From Methylocystis echinoides (GTDB taxonomy: Bacteria > Pseudomonadota > Alphaproteobacteria > Rhizobiales > Beijerinckiaceae), in NCBI RefSeq assembly GCF_040687965.1, contig NZ_CP156084.1:634501-698500 (forward strand): a DNA stretch of 64,000 nucleotides. The letters are read 5' to 3'. How positions within the stretch are numbered: the stretch's first letter is position 1; each line of letters opens with the position of its first letter. Shown piece by piece: positions 27,173 to 35,228 of the stretch. The notes beneath the pieces were generated by a model. It was given only the letters and a program-made list of their open reading frames with translations, was not told the origin of the DNA and did not search any database. The translations under genes and the position numbers were made by a program.

Positions 27173-27979
27173 TTGAGCGAAATTCCGAAGCTCCTCGCCA
27201 TTGCCGGCTCCGATCCTTCCGGCGGCGCCGGGGCGCAGGCGGATCTGAAGACCTTTTCCGCCTTCCGCTGCTACGGCATGGCGGCGATCACCGCCCTGAC
27301 CGCGCAGAACACGCGCGGCGTCGTCGCCGCCTATCCGCTGGCGGCCGATATTGTCGCGGCGCAGATATCCGCCGTGATGTCGGACATTCGCCCTGACGCC
27401 ATCAAGATTGGCATGGTTGCGACGCCCGAGATCGCCGCCGCCGTCGCCGCGGCGCTGGGAGACGCGCCGCGAAACGTCGTGCTCGACCCCGTGCTGGTCC
27501 CGACCCAGGGCGTGAGCCTCGCGGCCGCCGGGCTCGAGCGCGCGCTGCTCGTGACCCTGCTGCCGCTTGCCCGGCTCGTCACGCCCAATGTCTTCGAGGC
27601 CGCAGCGCTCACCGAGACGCCGCAGGCCCGCAACGTCGCGGACATGACGGCGCAGGGCCGCCTGCTGATCGAGGCCGGCGCCCGGGCGGTGCTGGTCAAG
27701 GGCGGCGACCTCGCGGGGGATCCGGTCGACGTCCTCGTCGCGGAGGGCGAAACCAGGCTGTTCCACGGCCGCCGAATCGAGACCCGCCACACCCATGGCA
27801 CGGGCTGCGCCCTCTCCTCCGCCATCGCCGCCGGCCTCGCCAAGGGCGCGCCGCTGATCGACGCCATCGCCGCCGCCAAAGTCTGGCTAGAAGGCGCGCT
27901 GGAGGCGGCGGAGGCGCTCGACCTCGGCGCGGGTCGCGGGCCGCCGCATCATTTCTACGCCCTGTGGGGAGGCGCTTAG
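27173..27979 (+). CDS. thiD: Hydroxymethylpyrimidine/phosphomethylpyrimidine kinase
   Basis: 268-residue ribokinase-fold kinase of thiamine biosynthesis, phosphorylating HMP and HMP-P. IAGSDPSGGAGAQADLKTF is the N-terminal substrate/ATP-binding motif; VLDPVLVPTQG and TPNVFEAAAL occupy the middle; the anion-hole motif with the catalytic base is THGTGCALSSAIAAGLAKG (~205). Starts with TTG, with AGGAGCGG upstream. No TPP riboswitch was recognised in the short gap before it, and no other thiamine gene is next to it. Confidence 0.96.
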   Translation: MSEIPKLLAIAGSDPSGGAGAQADLKTFSAFRCYGMAAITALTAQNTRGVVAAYPLAADIVAAQISAVMSDIRPDAIKIGMVATPEIAAAVAAALGDAPRNVVLDPVLVPTQGVSLAAAGLERALLVTLLPLARLVTPNVFEAAALTETPQARNVADMTAQGRLLIEAGARAVLVKGGDLAGDPVDVLVAEGETRLFHGRRIETRHTHGTGCALSSAIAAGLAKGAPLIDAIAAAKVWLEGALEAAEALDLGAGRGPPHHFYALWGGA

Positions 27980-28069
27980 CAGGCGCGCGCTCGGGGAGAT
28001 TACGTATTCAGCTCAAGCCGGCAACATCTTAGGGTGAAGCCCGTTCATGCGCCATAAGGGGGGCTGCAA

Positions 28070-28792
28070 ATGACGGCGGCGACTTCATCCTCAACGCTTT
28101 CGACGACGAATAAGGACAAGCTGTTTTATACGGCCATGGCGGCGGCGATGGCCGTGACGGTCTTTGTCGGCTTCGCGCCGACCTTCTTCCTCAAGACGTT
28201 CTCCGGCGCGCCGCCGCTGCCGCCGCTCCTGCATCTGCATGGCGCGGCCTTCGCGTCCTGGTACGTGATTTTCCTCGTGCAGGCGTCGCTCATCGCCAAT
28301 GACAGGCCGGCGTTGCATAAAAGGCTCGGCCTCGCGGGCTTCGGTCTCGCCGCCGTCATGGTCGTCCTGGGCGTCATGGCGGCCGTTCACGCCATCCGCA
28401 CCAACCACACGCCGCCGGGGCTCGATCCGCGCTCCTTTCTGGTGCTGCCCTTCTTCGGCATCACCGTTTTCGCGATTCTCGCCGGCGCCGGCTTTCTGCT
28501 GCGCAAGCGCCGCGAGACGCACAAGCGGCTGATGCTGCTCGCGAGCATCGCCATGCTCGACGCGGCGATCGCGCGCATTCCCGGCGTCTTTGCGCTCGCC
28601 GGACCGCTCGCCTCCTTCGGCCTTCAGGATCTCTTCGTCATCGCCTGCATCGTCTACGATTTCGCGTCGCGGCGGCGCGTCCATCCCGCCTATCTCTTTG
28701 GCGGGCTTTTCATTCTGGCCATGCAGCCGCTCCGCCTCATCGTCTCGACGACGCCCTGGTGGCTCGCCTTCGGCGACTGGCTGAAGGGCTGA
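28070..28792 (+). CDS. Multi-pass membrane protein with conserved histidines
   Basis: 240 residues with about six to seven hydrophobic helices after a short Ser/Thr-rich cytoplasmic N-terminus. Histidines at LHLHGAAFASWY, LHKRLGLAGF, VHAIRTNH and THKRLMLLASIAM recur at helix ends in this family, as would be expected of haem- or metal-binding membrane proteins, but the function is not known. The ATG follows AAGGGGGGC. It stands alone between thiD and yqeY and converges on the latter, almost touching it. No named family is assigned with confidence. Confidence 0.75.
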   Translation: MTAATSSSTLSTTNKDKLFYTAMAAAMAVTVFVGFAPTFFLKTFSGAPPLPPLLHLHGAAFASWYVIFLVQASLIANDRPALHKRLGLAGFGLAAVMVVLGVMAAVHAIRTNHTPPGLDPRSFLVLPFFGITVFAILAGAGFLLRKRRETHKRLMLLASIAMLDAAIARIPGVFALAGPLASFGLQDLFVIACIVYDFASRRRVHPAYLFGGLFILAMQPLRLIVSTTPWWLAFGDWLKG

Positions 28793-29242
28793 TCAGCCGC
28801 TCAGCGCCGCCTTCACCGCGGCGCTGGCCTTGGCGAAATCCATGCGGCCCGTGTATTTCGCCTTGAGCGCGGCCACGACTTTGCCCATGTCCTTGATGGA
28901 GGCGGCGCCTGTCTCGGCGATCGCCGCCTTCACCGCTTCGGCCGCCTCGGCTTCCGAGAGCTGCTGCGGCAGATAGGCGGAAATCACGGCGATTTCGCCC
29001 TTTTCCTTCTCGGCGAGATCGGTCCGACCGGCCTTTTCGTAGATGTCGAGCGATTCCTGCCGGCTCTTGATCATTTTCTGCAGAAGCGCCAGCACGTCGT
29101 CCTCGGAGAGGGTCTTGCCCGAGCCGCGCGCCTCGATGTCCTTGTCCTTCAGGGCCGCGTTGATGAGCCGCAAAGCGTCGACCTTGGCGCGGTCGCCCGC
29201 CTTCATCGCGTCCTTCAAGTCCTGTGTGATCTTCTCGCGCAT
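28793..29242 (-). CDS. GatB/YqeY domain-containing protein
   Basis: 149-residue protein of the YqeY family (DUF1049-free, single domain) related to the C-terminal tRNA-binding part of GatB. Motifs: KITQDLKDAMKAGDRAKVDALRLINAALK at the N-terminus and AYLPQQLSEAEAAEAVKAAI with IKDMGKVVAALKAKYTGRMD at the C-terminus. Its role in tRNA-linked amidation is inferred from GatB only. It is divergent from carA, the usual arrangement in Rhizobiales, with an intergenic repeat element between the two starts. Confidence 0.93.
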   Translation of the reverse strand: MREKITQDLKDAMKAGDRAKVDALRLINAALKDKDIEARGSGKTLSEDDVLALLQKMIKSRQESLDIYEKAGRTDLAEKEKGEIAVISAYLPQQLSEAEAAEAVKAAIAETGAASIKDMGKVVAALKAKYTGRMDFAKASAAVKAALSG

Positions 29243-29303
29243 AGGGTTTCCATTTGGGGGGCGGATGGATTACATCCACCTGGCTGTGAAATTTCTTAAA
29301 AGC

Positions 29304-29404
29304 GTCATGGCCGGGCTCGTCCCGGCCATCCACGCCGACGGGCCGGCGCATCGCGGTGACGACATCACCGGACATGGATGCCCGCGTCGAGCGCGGGCAT
29401 GACG
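29304..29404. repeat. Rhizobiales-type intergenic palindromic repeat
   Basis: About 100 bases with GTCATGGCCGGG CTCGT CCCGGCCATCC at one end and ATGGATGCCCGCG TCGAG CGCGGGCATGAC at the other, both strong hairpins; outer ends GTCATG...CATGAC are also inverted. This two-hairpin pattern is a familiar dispersed element in Bradyrhizobium-type genomes. It lies in the yqeY-carA divergent promoter region, so it may affect either gene. Confidence 0.75.
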
Positions 29405-29458
29405 CGCGGCCGGGCGGCTGTCAATAGCAGCTGCCCGCCGAACGCAACGGACGGAACG

Positions 29459-30649
29459 ATGACCCTCGATCAAGACAATGGCTGGACGAAGCCGGTGCAT
29501 ACCGGCGTGCTGGTGCTCGCGAGCGGCGAAGTGATCGAGGGCTATGGCCTCGGCGCCGTGGGCGAGGCCGTGGGCGAGGTCTGCTTCAACACGGCGATGA
29601 CCGGTTACCAGGAGATCCTGACCGACCCCTCCTACGCCGCGCAGATCGTCACCTTCACCTTCCCGCACATCGGCAATGTGGGCGCGAATGACGAGGACAT
29701 CGAGACGGTCGACCTCGCAAAAAGCGCCGGGGCGGTCGGCGCGATCTTCGGCCAGCCGGTGACCGAGCCCTCCAATTTCCGCGCCGATACGCCGCTCGCC
29801 GACTGGCTCGCCCAGCGCGGGATCGTCGCGCTCTACGGCATCGACACGCGCGCGCTGACCGCGCTCATCCGCGAGCGCGGCATGCCCAACGCCGTCATCG
29901 CCCATGCGCCGGACGGCAGGTTCGACCTCGCCGCGCTCAAGGCCAAGGCCGCCGCCTGGCCGGGCATCGACGGCATGGACCTCGTCCCCTCCGTCGGCGC
30001 CAAGGAGCGCTATGACTGGAGCGAGACGCCCTGGCGTCTGGGCGCCGGCTATGGCGCGCGCGACGGCCAGCCGAAGTTCCGCGTCGTCGCCATCGACTAT
30101 GGCGTGAAGCGCAACATTCTGCGCCTGCTCGCCGATCAGGGCTGCGAGGTGATCGTCGCGCCCGCCACGGCCACGAGCCGGGAGATTCTGGCGCTCAATC
30201 CCGACGGCGTCTTTCTTTCCAACGGCCCCGGCGATCCGGCCGAGACCGGCAAATACGCGGCGCCCGTGATCCGCGACCTCTTGGCGGCGAAGTTGCCGAC
30301 CTTCGGCATTTGCCTCGGCCATCAGATGATGGCGCTGGCCGTCGGCGCAAAGACGAAAAAAATGCCGCAGGGCCATCATGGCGCGAACCATCCGGTGAAG
30401 GATTTCACCACCGGCAAGGTCGAGATCGTGTCGATGAATCACGGCTTCGCCGTGGACCGCGACAGCCTGCCGCCCAACGCCGTCGAGACCCACCGCTCGC
30501 TCTTCGACGGCTCCAATTGCGGCATTGCGCTCACCGACCGCCCGGCCTTCTCCGTCCAGCACCACCCCGAGGCCTCGCCCGGCCCGCAGGACAGCCATTA
30601 TCTGTTCAAGCGGTTCGTCGAGATGATGGAGAAGGCGAAGGCGGCGTAA
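29459..30649 (+). CDS. carA: Carbamoyl-phosphate synthase small subunit (glutaminase)
   Basis: 396-residue glutamine amidotransferase subunit that supplies ammonia to CarB for arginine and pyrimidine synthesis. N-terminal domain: GEVCFNTAMTGYQEILTDPSY, with GNVGANDEDIE after it. The C-terminal class I GATase domain has PGDP (~254), the nucleophile in FGICLGHQ at C285 and the HHPEASPGP triad segment (~368). The ORF can be extended upstream to 29378, but the ATG at 29459 gives the family-typical N-terminus. carB is not in the window. It is divergent from yqeY. Confidence 0.97.
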   Translation: MTLDQDNGWTKPVHTGVLVLASGEVIEGYGLGAVGEAVGEVCFNTAMTGYQEILTDPSYAAQIVTFTFPHIGNVGANDEDIETVDLAKSAGAVGAIFGQPVTEPSNFRADTPLADWLAQRGIVALYGIDTRALTALIRERGMPNAVIAHAPDGRFDLAALKAKAAAWPGIDGMDLVPSVGAKERYDWSETPWRLGAGYGARDGQPKFRVVAIDYGVKRNILRLLADQGCEVIVAPATATSREILALNPDGVFLSNGPGDPAETGKYAAPVIRDLLAAKLPTFGICLGHQMMALAVGAKTKKMPQGHHGANHPVKDFTTGKVEIVSMNHGFAVDRDSLPPNAVETHRSLFDGSNCGIALTDRPAFSVQHHPEASPGPQDSHYLFKRFVEMMEKAKAA

Positions 30650-30661
30650 GGCCGCTTCCCA

Positions 30662-30688
30662 CCCCTCCCCCGTCGACGCGGGAGAGGG
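30662..30688. repeat. Intergenic palindrome, CCCTCCCC...GGGAGAGGG type
   Basis: CCCCTCCCCCG-TCGA-CGCGGGAGAGGG in the short gap between convergent carA and the lipoprotein gene; same composition as the elements at 26786 and 45449. It can also serve as a hairpin terminator. Confidence 0.55.
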
Positions 30689-30704
30689 ACAGAGAGGGGG
30701 CGTC

Positions 30705-31322
30705 TCAGCGCGCCCCGCGGCCGGCCGGTTTCTCGCAAAATGGCGCGCGATCCTCAATGTTTTCGTTCGCCGGCATATACGCCTTGAGATCGGCCGCCTC
30801 AGCGAGCGGGAGCCAGCCAAGCTCGTCGCTGGCGTGGATATAGGCGTCGACCAGAATTGGGCCCTCCGGGATATCGGCGGTTCGACAGGCGAGGCTGCCG
30901 ACGACCGTCGCCTCGCCGCGACCGTGGCGGCCGCCCTGATCGGCTTTCCCGATTTCCGCTTGAAAGGCCCTGATAGCGACGAGATCCGCGGCCGCCGCCT
31001 CGTAGACGACGAGCGACTCAGCGGCGGGCGTGAGCCGCTCGAGCGCGACGCGATCTTCCGGATGCGCTCCGCGGCGAAGATGGATGTCGAGCGTCCGCCC
31101 CGGCCCGCCGTCAGCGAACTCGTATTTCGCGGCAAGAACCGTTCTCTCCGGCGTCGCCGTGGCCCAGGCCGGCGGCCGCACGGCGACGCGCAATTGGGCG
31201 ATGTCGGCGGTCGCCGGGTCGAAATGGCGCAGCTTCCATTGCGTTGCAATCGGGATGCAGCCCGCAAGGGTGAAAAGGCCGACGCCAGATATCAATCGGG
31301 ACAGCCACAAGCTCGATCGCAT
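30705..31322 (-). CDS. Putative lipoprotein, 205 aa
   Basis: Begins MRSSLWLSRLISGVGLFTLAGC, a lipoprotein signal peptide with lipobox LAGC and the modified cysteine at C22. The rest is soluble, with an alternating pattern (LRVAVRPPAWATATPERTVLAAKYEF, VVYEAAAADLVAIRAFQAEI, ILVDAYIHASDELGWLPLAEAADLKAYMP). I do not recognise a family. It is divergent from the DUF2975 gene, with a palindrome between, so the two may share a regulator. Confidence 0.75.
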   Translation of the reverse strand: MRSSLWLSRLISGVGLFTLAGCIPIATQWKLRHFDPATADIAQLRVAVRPPAWATATPERTVLAAKYEFADGGPGRTLDIHLRRGAHPEDRVALERLTPAAESLVVYEAAAADLVAIRAFQAEIGKADQGGRHGRGEATVVGSLACRTADIPEGPILVDAYIHASDELGWLPLAEAADLKAYMPANENIEDRAPFCEKPAGRGAR

Positions 31323-31350
31323 CGGCAGACTCCATTCTGGAAACGAATAT

Positions 31351-31369
31351 TTTAATGTTTTACATTAAA
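31351..31369. promoter_or_regulatory. AT-rich palindrome in the lipoprotein/DUF2975 divergent region
   Basis: Perfect inverted repeat TTTAATG-TTTTA-CATTAAA in the 102-base gap between divergent genes. Its AT richness contrasts with the surroundings. A DNA-binding protein of the small Cro/C1 type is encoded two genes downstream (32012), making it a plausible self-regulated operator. Confidence 0.55.
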
Positions 31370-31424
31370 TTATTCATGTGTCAACTTGGACTGAACGGGC
31401 ATTCCTTCCTTCCTGAGGCTCAAA

Positions 31425-32012
31425 ATGATCGAGGCGCTTCCCCTCTCCTCTCAGCCGACCCCCCGCGAATTGGAAACCGCGCTGCGTCGGCGCATCGGCT
31501 GGATTTGCCAGGCCACGCGCTTTTCCGCCGTGATCTTTGCGCTATGGTTGCTCTACGGCCTCGCCGCCTATTGGAGCGACGTGGCGGCCATCGACGCCCA
31601 TCATGGGCATATGCTGAACAAAGATTTGTCCCAGATCGAGCCTTGGCAGCAGGCCTCGGCCTTTGCCGTGCAATTCGTCATATGGCTGCTGGCCGCCTAT
31701 GCCTGCTATAGCGCGTGGCGTCTGTTCACGCTTTATCTCGACGGGCGCATTTTCGTGCTGGATTCGGCGCTCTGGCTACGACGCACCGCACTCTTCGGCA
31801 TCGTCGCGCAATCTTTGGACATTGCAACGCGCCCGTTGCTCTCCGTCCTGCTCACTCTGCATTTTCCCGCCGGTCAAAAGCTGCGGATCGTGAGCGTCTA
31901 TCTCATTCCAAACGATCTCGCCTTGCTCCTGTTGCTCTTTGGCCTTCTCGCGACTGCGCATATACAAAAGACAGCTGCCGAAATCGCCGACGAAAACGCG
32001 CAGATCGTCTGA
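31425..32012 (+). CDS. DUF2975 domain-containing membrane protein
   Basis: 195 residues with four hydrophobic helices (about 30-55, 80-105, 115-150, 160-185) and short loops; matches the DUF2975 pattern, including the acidic-aromatic loop LYLDGRIFVLDSALWLRRTALFGI. DUF2975 proteins are typically encoded beside a small HTH regulator, as here, and may sense membrane or envelope conditions, but no mechanism is known. Its TGA shares a base with the HTH gene's ATG (TGATG), so they are translated as a pair. Confidence 0.82.
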   Translation: MIEALPLSSQPTPRELETALRRRIGWICQATRFSAVIFALWLLYGLAAYWSDVAAIDAHHGHMLNKDLSQIEPWQQASAFAVQFVIWLLAAYACYSAWRLFTLYLDGRIFVLDSALWLRRTALFGIVAQSLDIATRPLLSVLLTLHFPAGQKLRIVSVYLIPNDLALLLLLFGLLATAHIQKTAAEIADENAQIV

Positions 32013-32233
32013 TGCCCATCATCGTCAACCTCGACGTCATGCTCGCCAAACGCAAGATGCGCTCGCGCGACCTCGCGCAGCAGATCGGCATCGCCGAGCA
32101 AAACGTCAGCCTGCTGAAATCAGGCAAGGTGAAGGGCGTGCGCTTTGATACGCTGGAAAAAATCTGCGAGGTTTTGAACTGTCAGCCCGGCGACCTTCTG
32201 GAATTTCGCCCGGATGAGAACGCCTCGGACTGA
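32012..32233 (+). CDS. Small Cro/C1-type helix-turn-helix regulator (YozG-like)
   Basis: 73 residues made entirely of one HTH_3/Xre-type domain: NLDVMLAKRKMRSRDLAQQIGIAEQNVSLLKSGKVKGVRFDTLEKICEVLNCQPGDLLEF. Such proteins are transcription factors that bind as dimers. Coupled to the preceding DUF2975 gene by TGATG. It likely controls this pair, and perhaps the divergent lipoprotein, through the palindrome at 31351; this last point is inference. Confidence 0.88.
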   Translation: MPIIVNLDVMLAKRKMRSRDLAQQIGIAEQNVSLLKSGKVKGVRFDTLEKICEVLNCQPGDLLEFRPDENASD

Positions 32234-32255
32234 AGCGCGGCATAGGAGGCGAGGG

Positions 32256-33125
32256 ATGACGCTCTCGGGAGTCTTCAAATTCCTCGCCTCCGCCGCCCTC
32301 GCCCTCGTCGCGGCCATCCTCCTCTCGCTCGCCATAAAGCCGCAACTGCGCGCCGCCTTGCTGGCCGAGTTCAACGACCCCGCCGATCTCCCCGCGCTCC
32401 CCGGCGACGCAAGGGTGCACTATGAGCCGCAGGCGCGCGCCTGCGCCGAGGCCGTGGCGGCCGTCCTTCCCGGCGCGGTCGCCAAGATCGAAGCCGAGCA
32501 CGGGCGCCCCTTCGCGAGACCGCCTGTCGTCGGCGTCTATGACGATTTCGAGACTTACGCCCGCGCGAATGGGCTGAACGACCGCAAGGTCGCCGGGGTG
32601 TCCCGCGCGGGGCGGGCCGTGCTGTCGCCGACGCTCTGCAAGAGCGAAGGCGACCGCCTTGCCAGCGTGCTGACGCATGAGCTCTCGCACGTGCATTTCT
32701 TCGGCTGGCGGCCGCGCAAGGCGCCGCGGCCGCCGCACTGGTTCACCGAAGGGCTCGCGGTGCTGGCTTCCGACGGCGGCGCGGCGGAGAGCGTCAGCGA
32801 CGCCGAGGCGCGCGAGGCGATCCGTCATGGCTACGCGATCATTCTCGATCAGTCCCCCTGGACCAATTTCCTGTCGATCCCTTTCGCCGCGGCGCCCCCC
32901 TGCGACGCGGGCTGCGATTTGCGCACGTTCCGGCAGCGTCTCGCCTATCGGCAGGCGGCGCTCTTCATCGGCTGGCTGCGCGAGAGCGACCGCCGCGCCT
33001 TCTTTGCGCTGATGCGGGGTCTGGAAAGCGGCGAGGCTTTCGACGCGGCGTTCCGCGTGGCCTTCGGAGCGGCGCCGTCGGAGCGCTGGACGGATTTTTC
33101 GGCGGGCCTTCAGGCTTCGCGATAA
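32256..33125 (+). CDS. Membrane-anchored HExxH metallopeptidase (gluzincin-like)
   Basis: 289 residues: an N-terminal hydrophobic helix (about 10-28) that could be a signal anchor, then a ~260-residue external domain. The zinc site is THELSHVHF with H141, E142 and H145, and WFTEGLAV supplies a probable third ligand E165, the gluzincin arrangement. The ATG at 32256 follows GAGGCGAGG. It follows the HTH gene by 22 bases on the same strand and its last 16 bases overlap the end of copD on the other strand. Substrate unknown. Not the ImmA/IrrE family, because it has a signal anchor and lacks the partner architecture. Confidence 0.8.
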   Translation: MTLSGVFKFLASAALALVAAILLSLAIKPQLRAALLAEFNDPADLPALPGDARVHYEPQARACAEAVAAVLPGAVAKIEAEHGRPFARPPVVGVYDDFETYARANGLNDRKVAGVSRAGRAVLSPTLCKSEGDRLASVLTHELSHVHFFGWRPRKAPRPPHWFTEGLAVLASDGGAAESVSDAEAREAIRHGYAIILDQSPWTNFLSIPFAAAPPCDAGCDLRTFRQRLAYRQAALFIGWLRESDRRAFFALMRGLESGEAFDAAFRVAFGAAPSERWTDFSAGLQASR

Positions 33126-34738
33126 AACACCAGCATCAGCCCGGCGAAGATGAAGGCCACCGGCCAGACGAGCCCGGCGATCTTCTTCGCCTCGCCATCG
33201 AGCCGCAACTCCAGCCAACGCGACCAGCCCGCCGCGACGCCGACGAGGGCGAGCGGCGTGTGGGTGATCTCGATCAGGGTCTCTTCCTTGAGATTGCTGA
33301 GCGCGTGCGAATGGGTGAGCAGAAAGGCCGCCGCCGTCGCCGTGCTGATCGGAAAGACATAAGCCGCCCACCACGCCTTGATGCGCCCGAGCCGCACCTG
33401 CCACTCGAAGAGGCCGAAGGCGACGATGAGCAGGGTCAGCAGCCGGTGCTGCGCAATCTCCGGATCGCGCAGGCTCTCGATGAGGCCGAGCCGGCCCAAC
33501 GGCCAGACCGCTTCGTCGGCGCGCAGAAACAGGAAGCCCGCGAGGCCGAGAAAGACCAGCGGCCAATGGCGCATGACGGGCGCGAGGCGGCGGCTCATGC
33601 GCTCCAGGAGCGCCATCACGCCCATGGCGACGACGAAAAGTCCCGCCCAGTGGTGATTATACTCCGACCAGGCGATGTCGGCCGGCGAGCGCGGCGGCTG
33701 GGCGCCCGGCGGCAGGTTTTTCAACGCCTCCGGCGGCAGAGCGGCGGAGAGCGCCTCGAAATCCGGACTATCCAGCCGTATCGGCAGACGCGGCTCCAAC
33801 CGGTCGACGATCTCCGCGAAACTCGCCCGATCGTTGGGGAGGTCGCGCGCCGGCGGCAGCGAGGCGAGCGACGCGGCGCAGAAAATGACCGTGAGGCCGA
33901 CGCCGATCTCCGTCTCGGCGAAACGGCGCGTGCGCAGAAGCGGGCCCGCCGGCTCGTTCTTCAACTTGCGCACGGCGAGGAAATTGAGGCCGCCGAGGAA
34001 CAGCAGGCCGAGCAGCAGCGTGATCTTGGCGGTGAGCATCACGCCATAGGAGGTGCCGTAGAGCGCCCGCGGCGTCCCGACGTAGTAGACCGCCATCAAC
34101 AGGCCGCCGGCGAGCAGCGCCGCGACAGCCCCAACCGACATGAGCGAGAAGCGCCGCGCGACGCTGGCGCGGGCGGTCGGGTCCGTTACGTCGGTGAGCG
34201 CCATCAGAAAATAGGGGATGCCGCCGATCCAGACGGCCGCCCCGCCCATATGGAGCAGTTCGGCCGCGGCGAGCGCGACGGCGCCCTCGAACTGGCTGAC
34301 GGCGTGGGTGGCGCCCGCCTGAACGCCGAGCAGCAGCGCCGCCAGCACCGGCGCGGCCGAACGGATGGCCCCGCCCCCGCGCCGGGCGCGCCAGGCGGCG
34401 AGCGCGATGACCGCGCCGAGAACCGCCGCCATGAGAGCGACCGCCACGGCGCGCGCTTCGGCCGCCTGATCGATAGGGATTTCCAGCGTGCCGGCCAGCA
34501 TGAGGGTGAGCGCCGCCGCCGCGAGCGCTTCAGCGGCGAGCAGCGCACAGGCGGAGAGGAAAACCAGCCGCAGAGCGCGGCGCTCGAGCACGGGGCCCGA
34601 CGCGCCGAGCGCGCCGGCGAGCGGCCAGACCAGCATCAGCAGAAAAGCGAGCCCGCCGACCGCAACTGACTGTGCGGCCAGGGTAAAGCCGCGCAGAACC
34701 ACGCTGAGAAAGCCGTAAATTTCGATAAACAGCTGCAT
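33110..34738 (-). CDS. copD: CopD domain-containing copper resistance/uptake membrane protein
   Basis: 542 residues with about 14 hydrophobic helices. The CopD domain with paired histidines (HAVSQFEGAVALAAAELLHMGGAAVWIGGI, ~150-190) lies in the first 300 residues; a soluble loop (LPPARDLPNDRASFAEIVDRLEP, ~290-340) and a second helical block with HHWAGLFVVAMGVMALLERM and THSHALSNLKEE follow, an extension that also appears in other Rhizobiales CopD proteins. The ATG at 34738 follows the copC stop by one base, so expression is coupled. CopD is thought to import copper from the periplasm via CopC; relevant to a methanotroph, whose enzymes need copper. Confidence 0.88.
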   Translation of the reverse strand: MQLFIEIYGFLSVVLRGFTLAAQSVAVGGLAFLLMLVWPLAGALGASGPVLERRALRLVFLSACALLAAEALAAAALTLMLAGTLEIPIDQAAEARAVAVALMAAVLGAVIALAAWRARRGGGAIRSAAPVLAALLLGVQAGATHAVSQFEGAVALAAAELLHMGGAAVWIGGIPYFLMALTDVTDPTARASVARRFSLMSVGAVAALLAGGLLMAVYYVGTPRALYGTSYGVMLTAKITLLLGLLFLGGLNFLAVRKLKNEPAGPLLRTRRFAETEIGVGLTVIFCAASLASLPPARDLPNDRASFAEIVDRLEPRLPIRLDSPDFEALSAALPPEALKNLPPGAQPPRSPADIAWSEYNHHWAGLFVVAMGVMALLERMSRRLAPVMRHWPLVFLGLAGFLFLRADEAVWPLGRLGLIESLRDPEIAQHRLLTLLIVAFGLFEWQVRLGRIKAWWAAYVFPISTATAAAFLLTHSHALSNLKEETLIEITHTPLALVGVAAGWSRWLELRLDGEAKKIAGLVWPVAFIFAGLMLVFYREA

Positions 34739-34739
34739 G

Positions 34740-35096
34740 TCAGCGGCTGACCCGGAACGGTATGTCGCCTTGCGTGATGTGCCCATCCGGGCTGAGCGTC
34801 TGCCAGTGCAGCCGGTAGCCGCCAGGCGCTAGCCCGGTCGCCGTCGCTTGCAACGTGTCTTCGGAGGCGGAATTGGCGAGCGGCAGAGAGACGACGTCGC
34901 CGTCCAACTTGACGAGCTTGATATGCGAGCGGCCCGCGTCGATCCGGCTATTGAAGCGGATTTCGATCGCGATGCTCTCGCCCTTCACCGTCGCGTCGGG
35001 GCGTGGCGTCGAGTTCAGGACAATGGCGTGCGCCTCGGCGGCGCCGTCCGTGAGGGCGAGGCACGCGAAAAGGCAGAAAAGTCGGAATATGCGCAT
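34740..35096 (-). CDS. copC: Periplasmic copper-binding protein CopC
   Basis: 118 residues. The signal peptide is predicted to end after AEA, leaving mature His23 at the N-terminus (HAIVLNSTPRPDA), the first copper ligand of CopC-type Cu(II) sites; LSPDGHITQGDIPFRV near the C-terminus provides another histidine and matches the family. CopC is a small beta-sandwich that carries copper in the periplasm and hands it to CopD, encoded one base downstream. No cysteine in the mature part, as expected. Confidence 0.9.
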   Translation of the reverse strand: MRIFRLFCLFACLALTDGAAEAHAIVLNSTPRPDATVKGESIAIEIRFNSRIDAGRSHIKLVKLDGDVVSLPLANSASEDTLQATATGLAPGGYRLHWQTLSPDGHITQGDIPFRVSR

Positions 35097-35228
35097 GATG
35101 TCGACCCGCGGCCGTCTGTTCGGCCGAGCCGTTGCTGCTTAGCCGATTCCGCGAGACCCGAGCAATGCCCCGCAGGGCCGCATCCGCCCGCTCCCCTCCC
35201 TGGCCCGAATCGCGCGCCGGCTCCCCAG

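Noticed and set aside
32256-33125. ImmA/IrrE-type peptidase partnered with the small HTH protein
   Set aside because: It has an N-terminal hydrophobic anchor and the family's usual arrangement is absent; the HTH gene pairs with DUF2975 instead.
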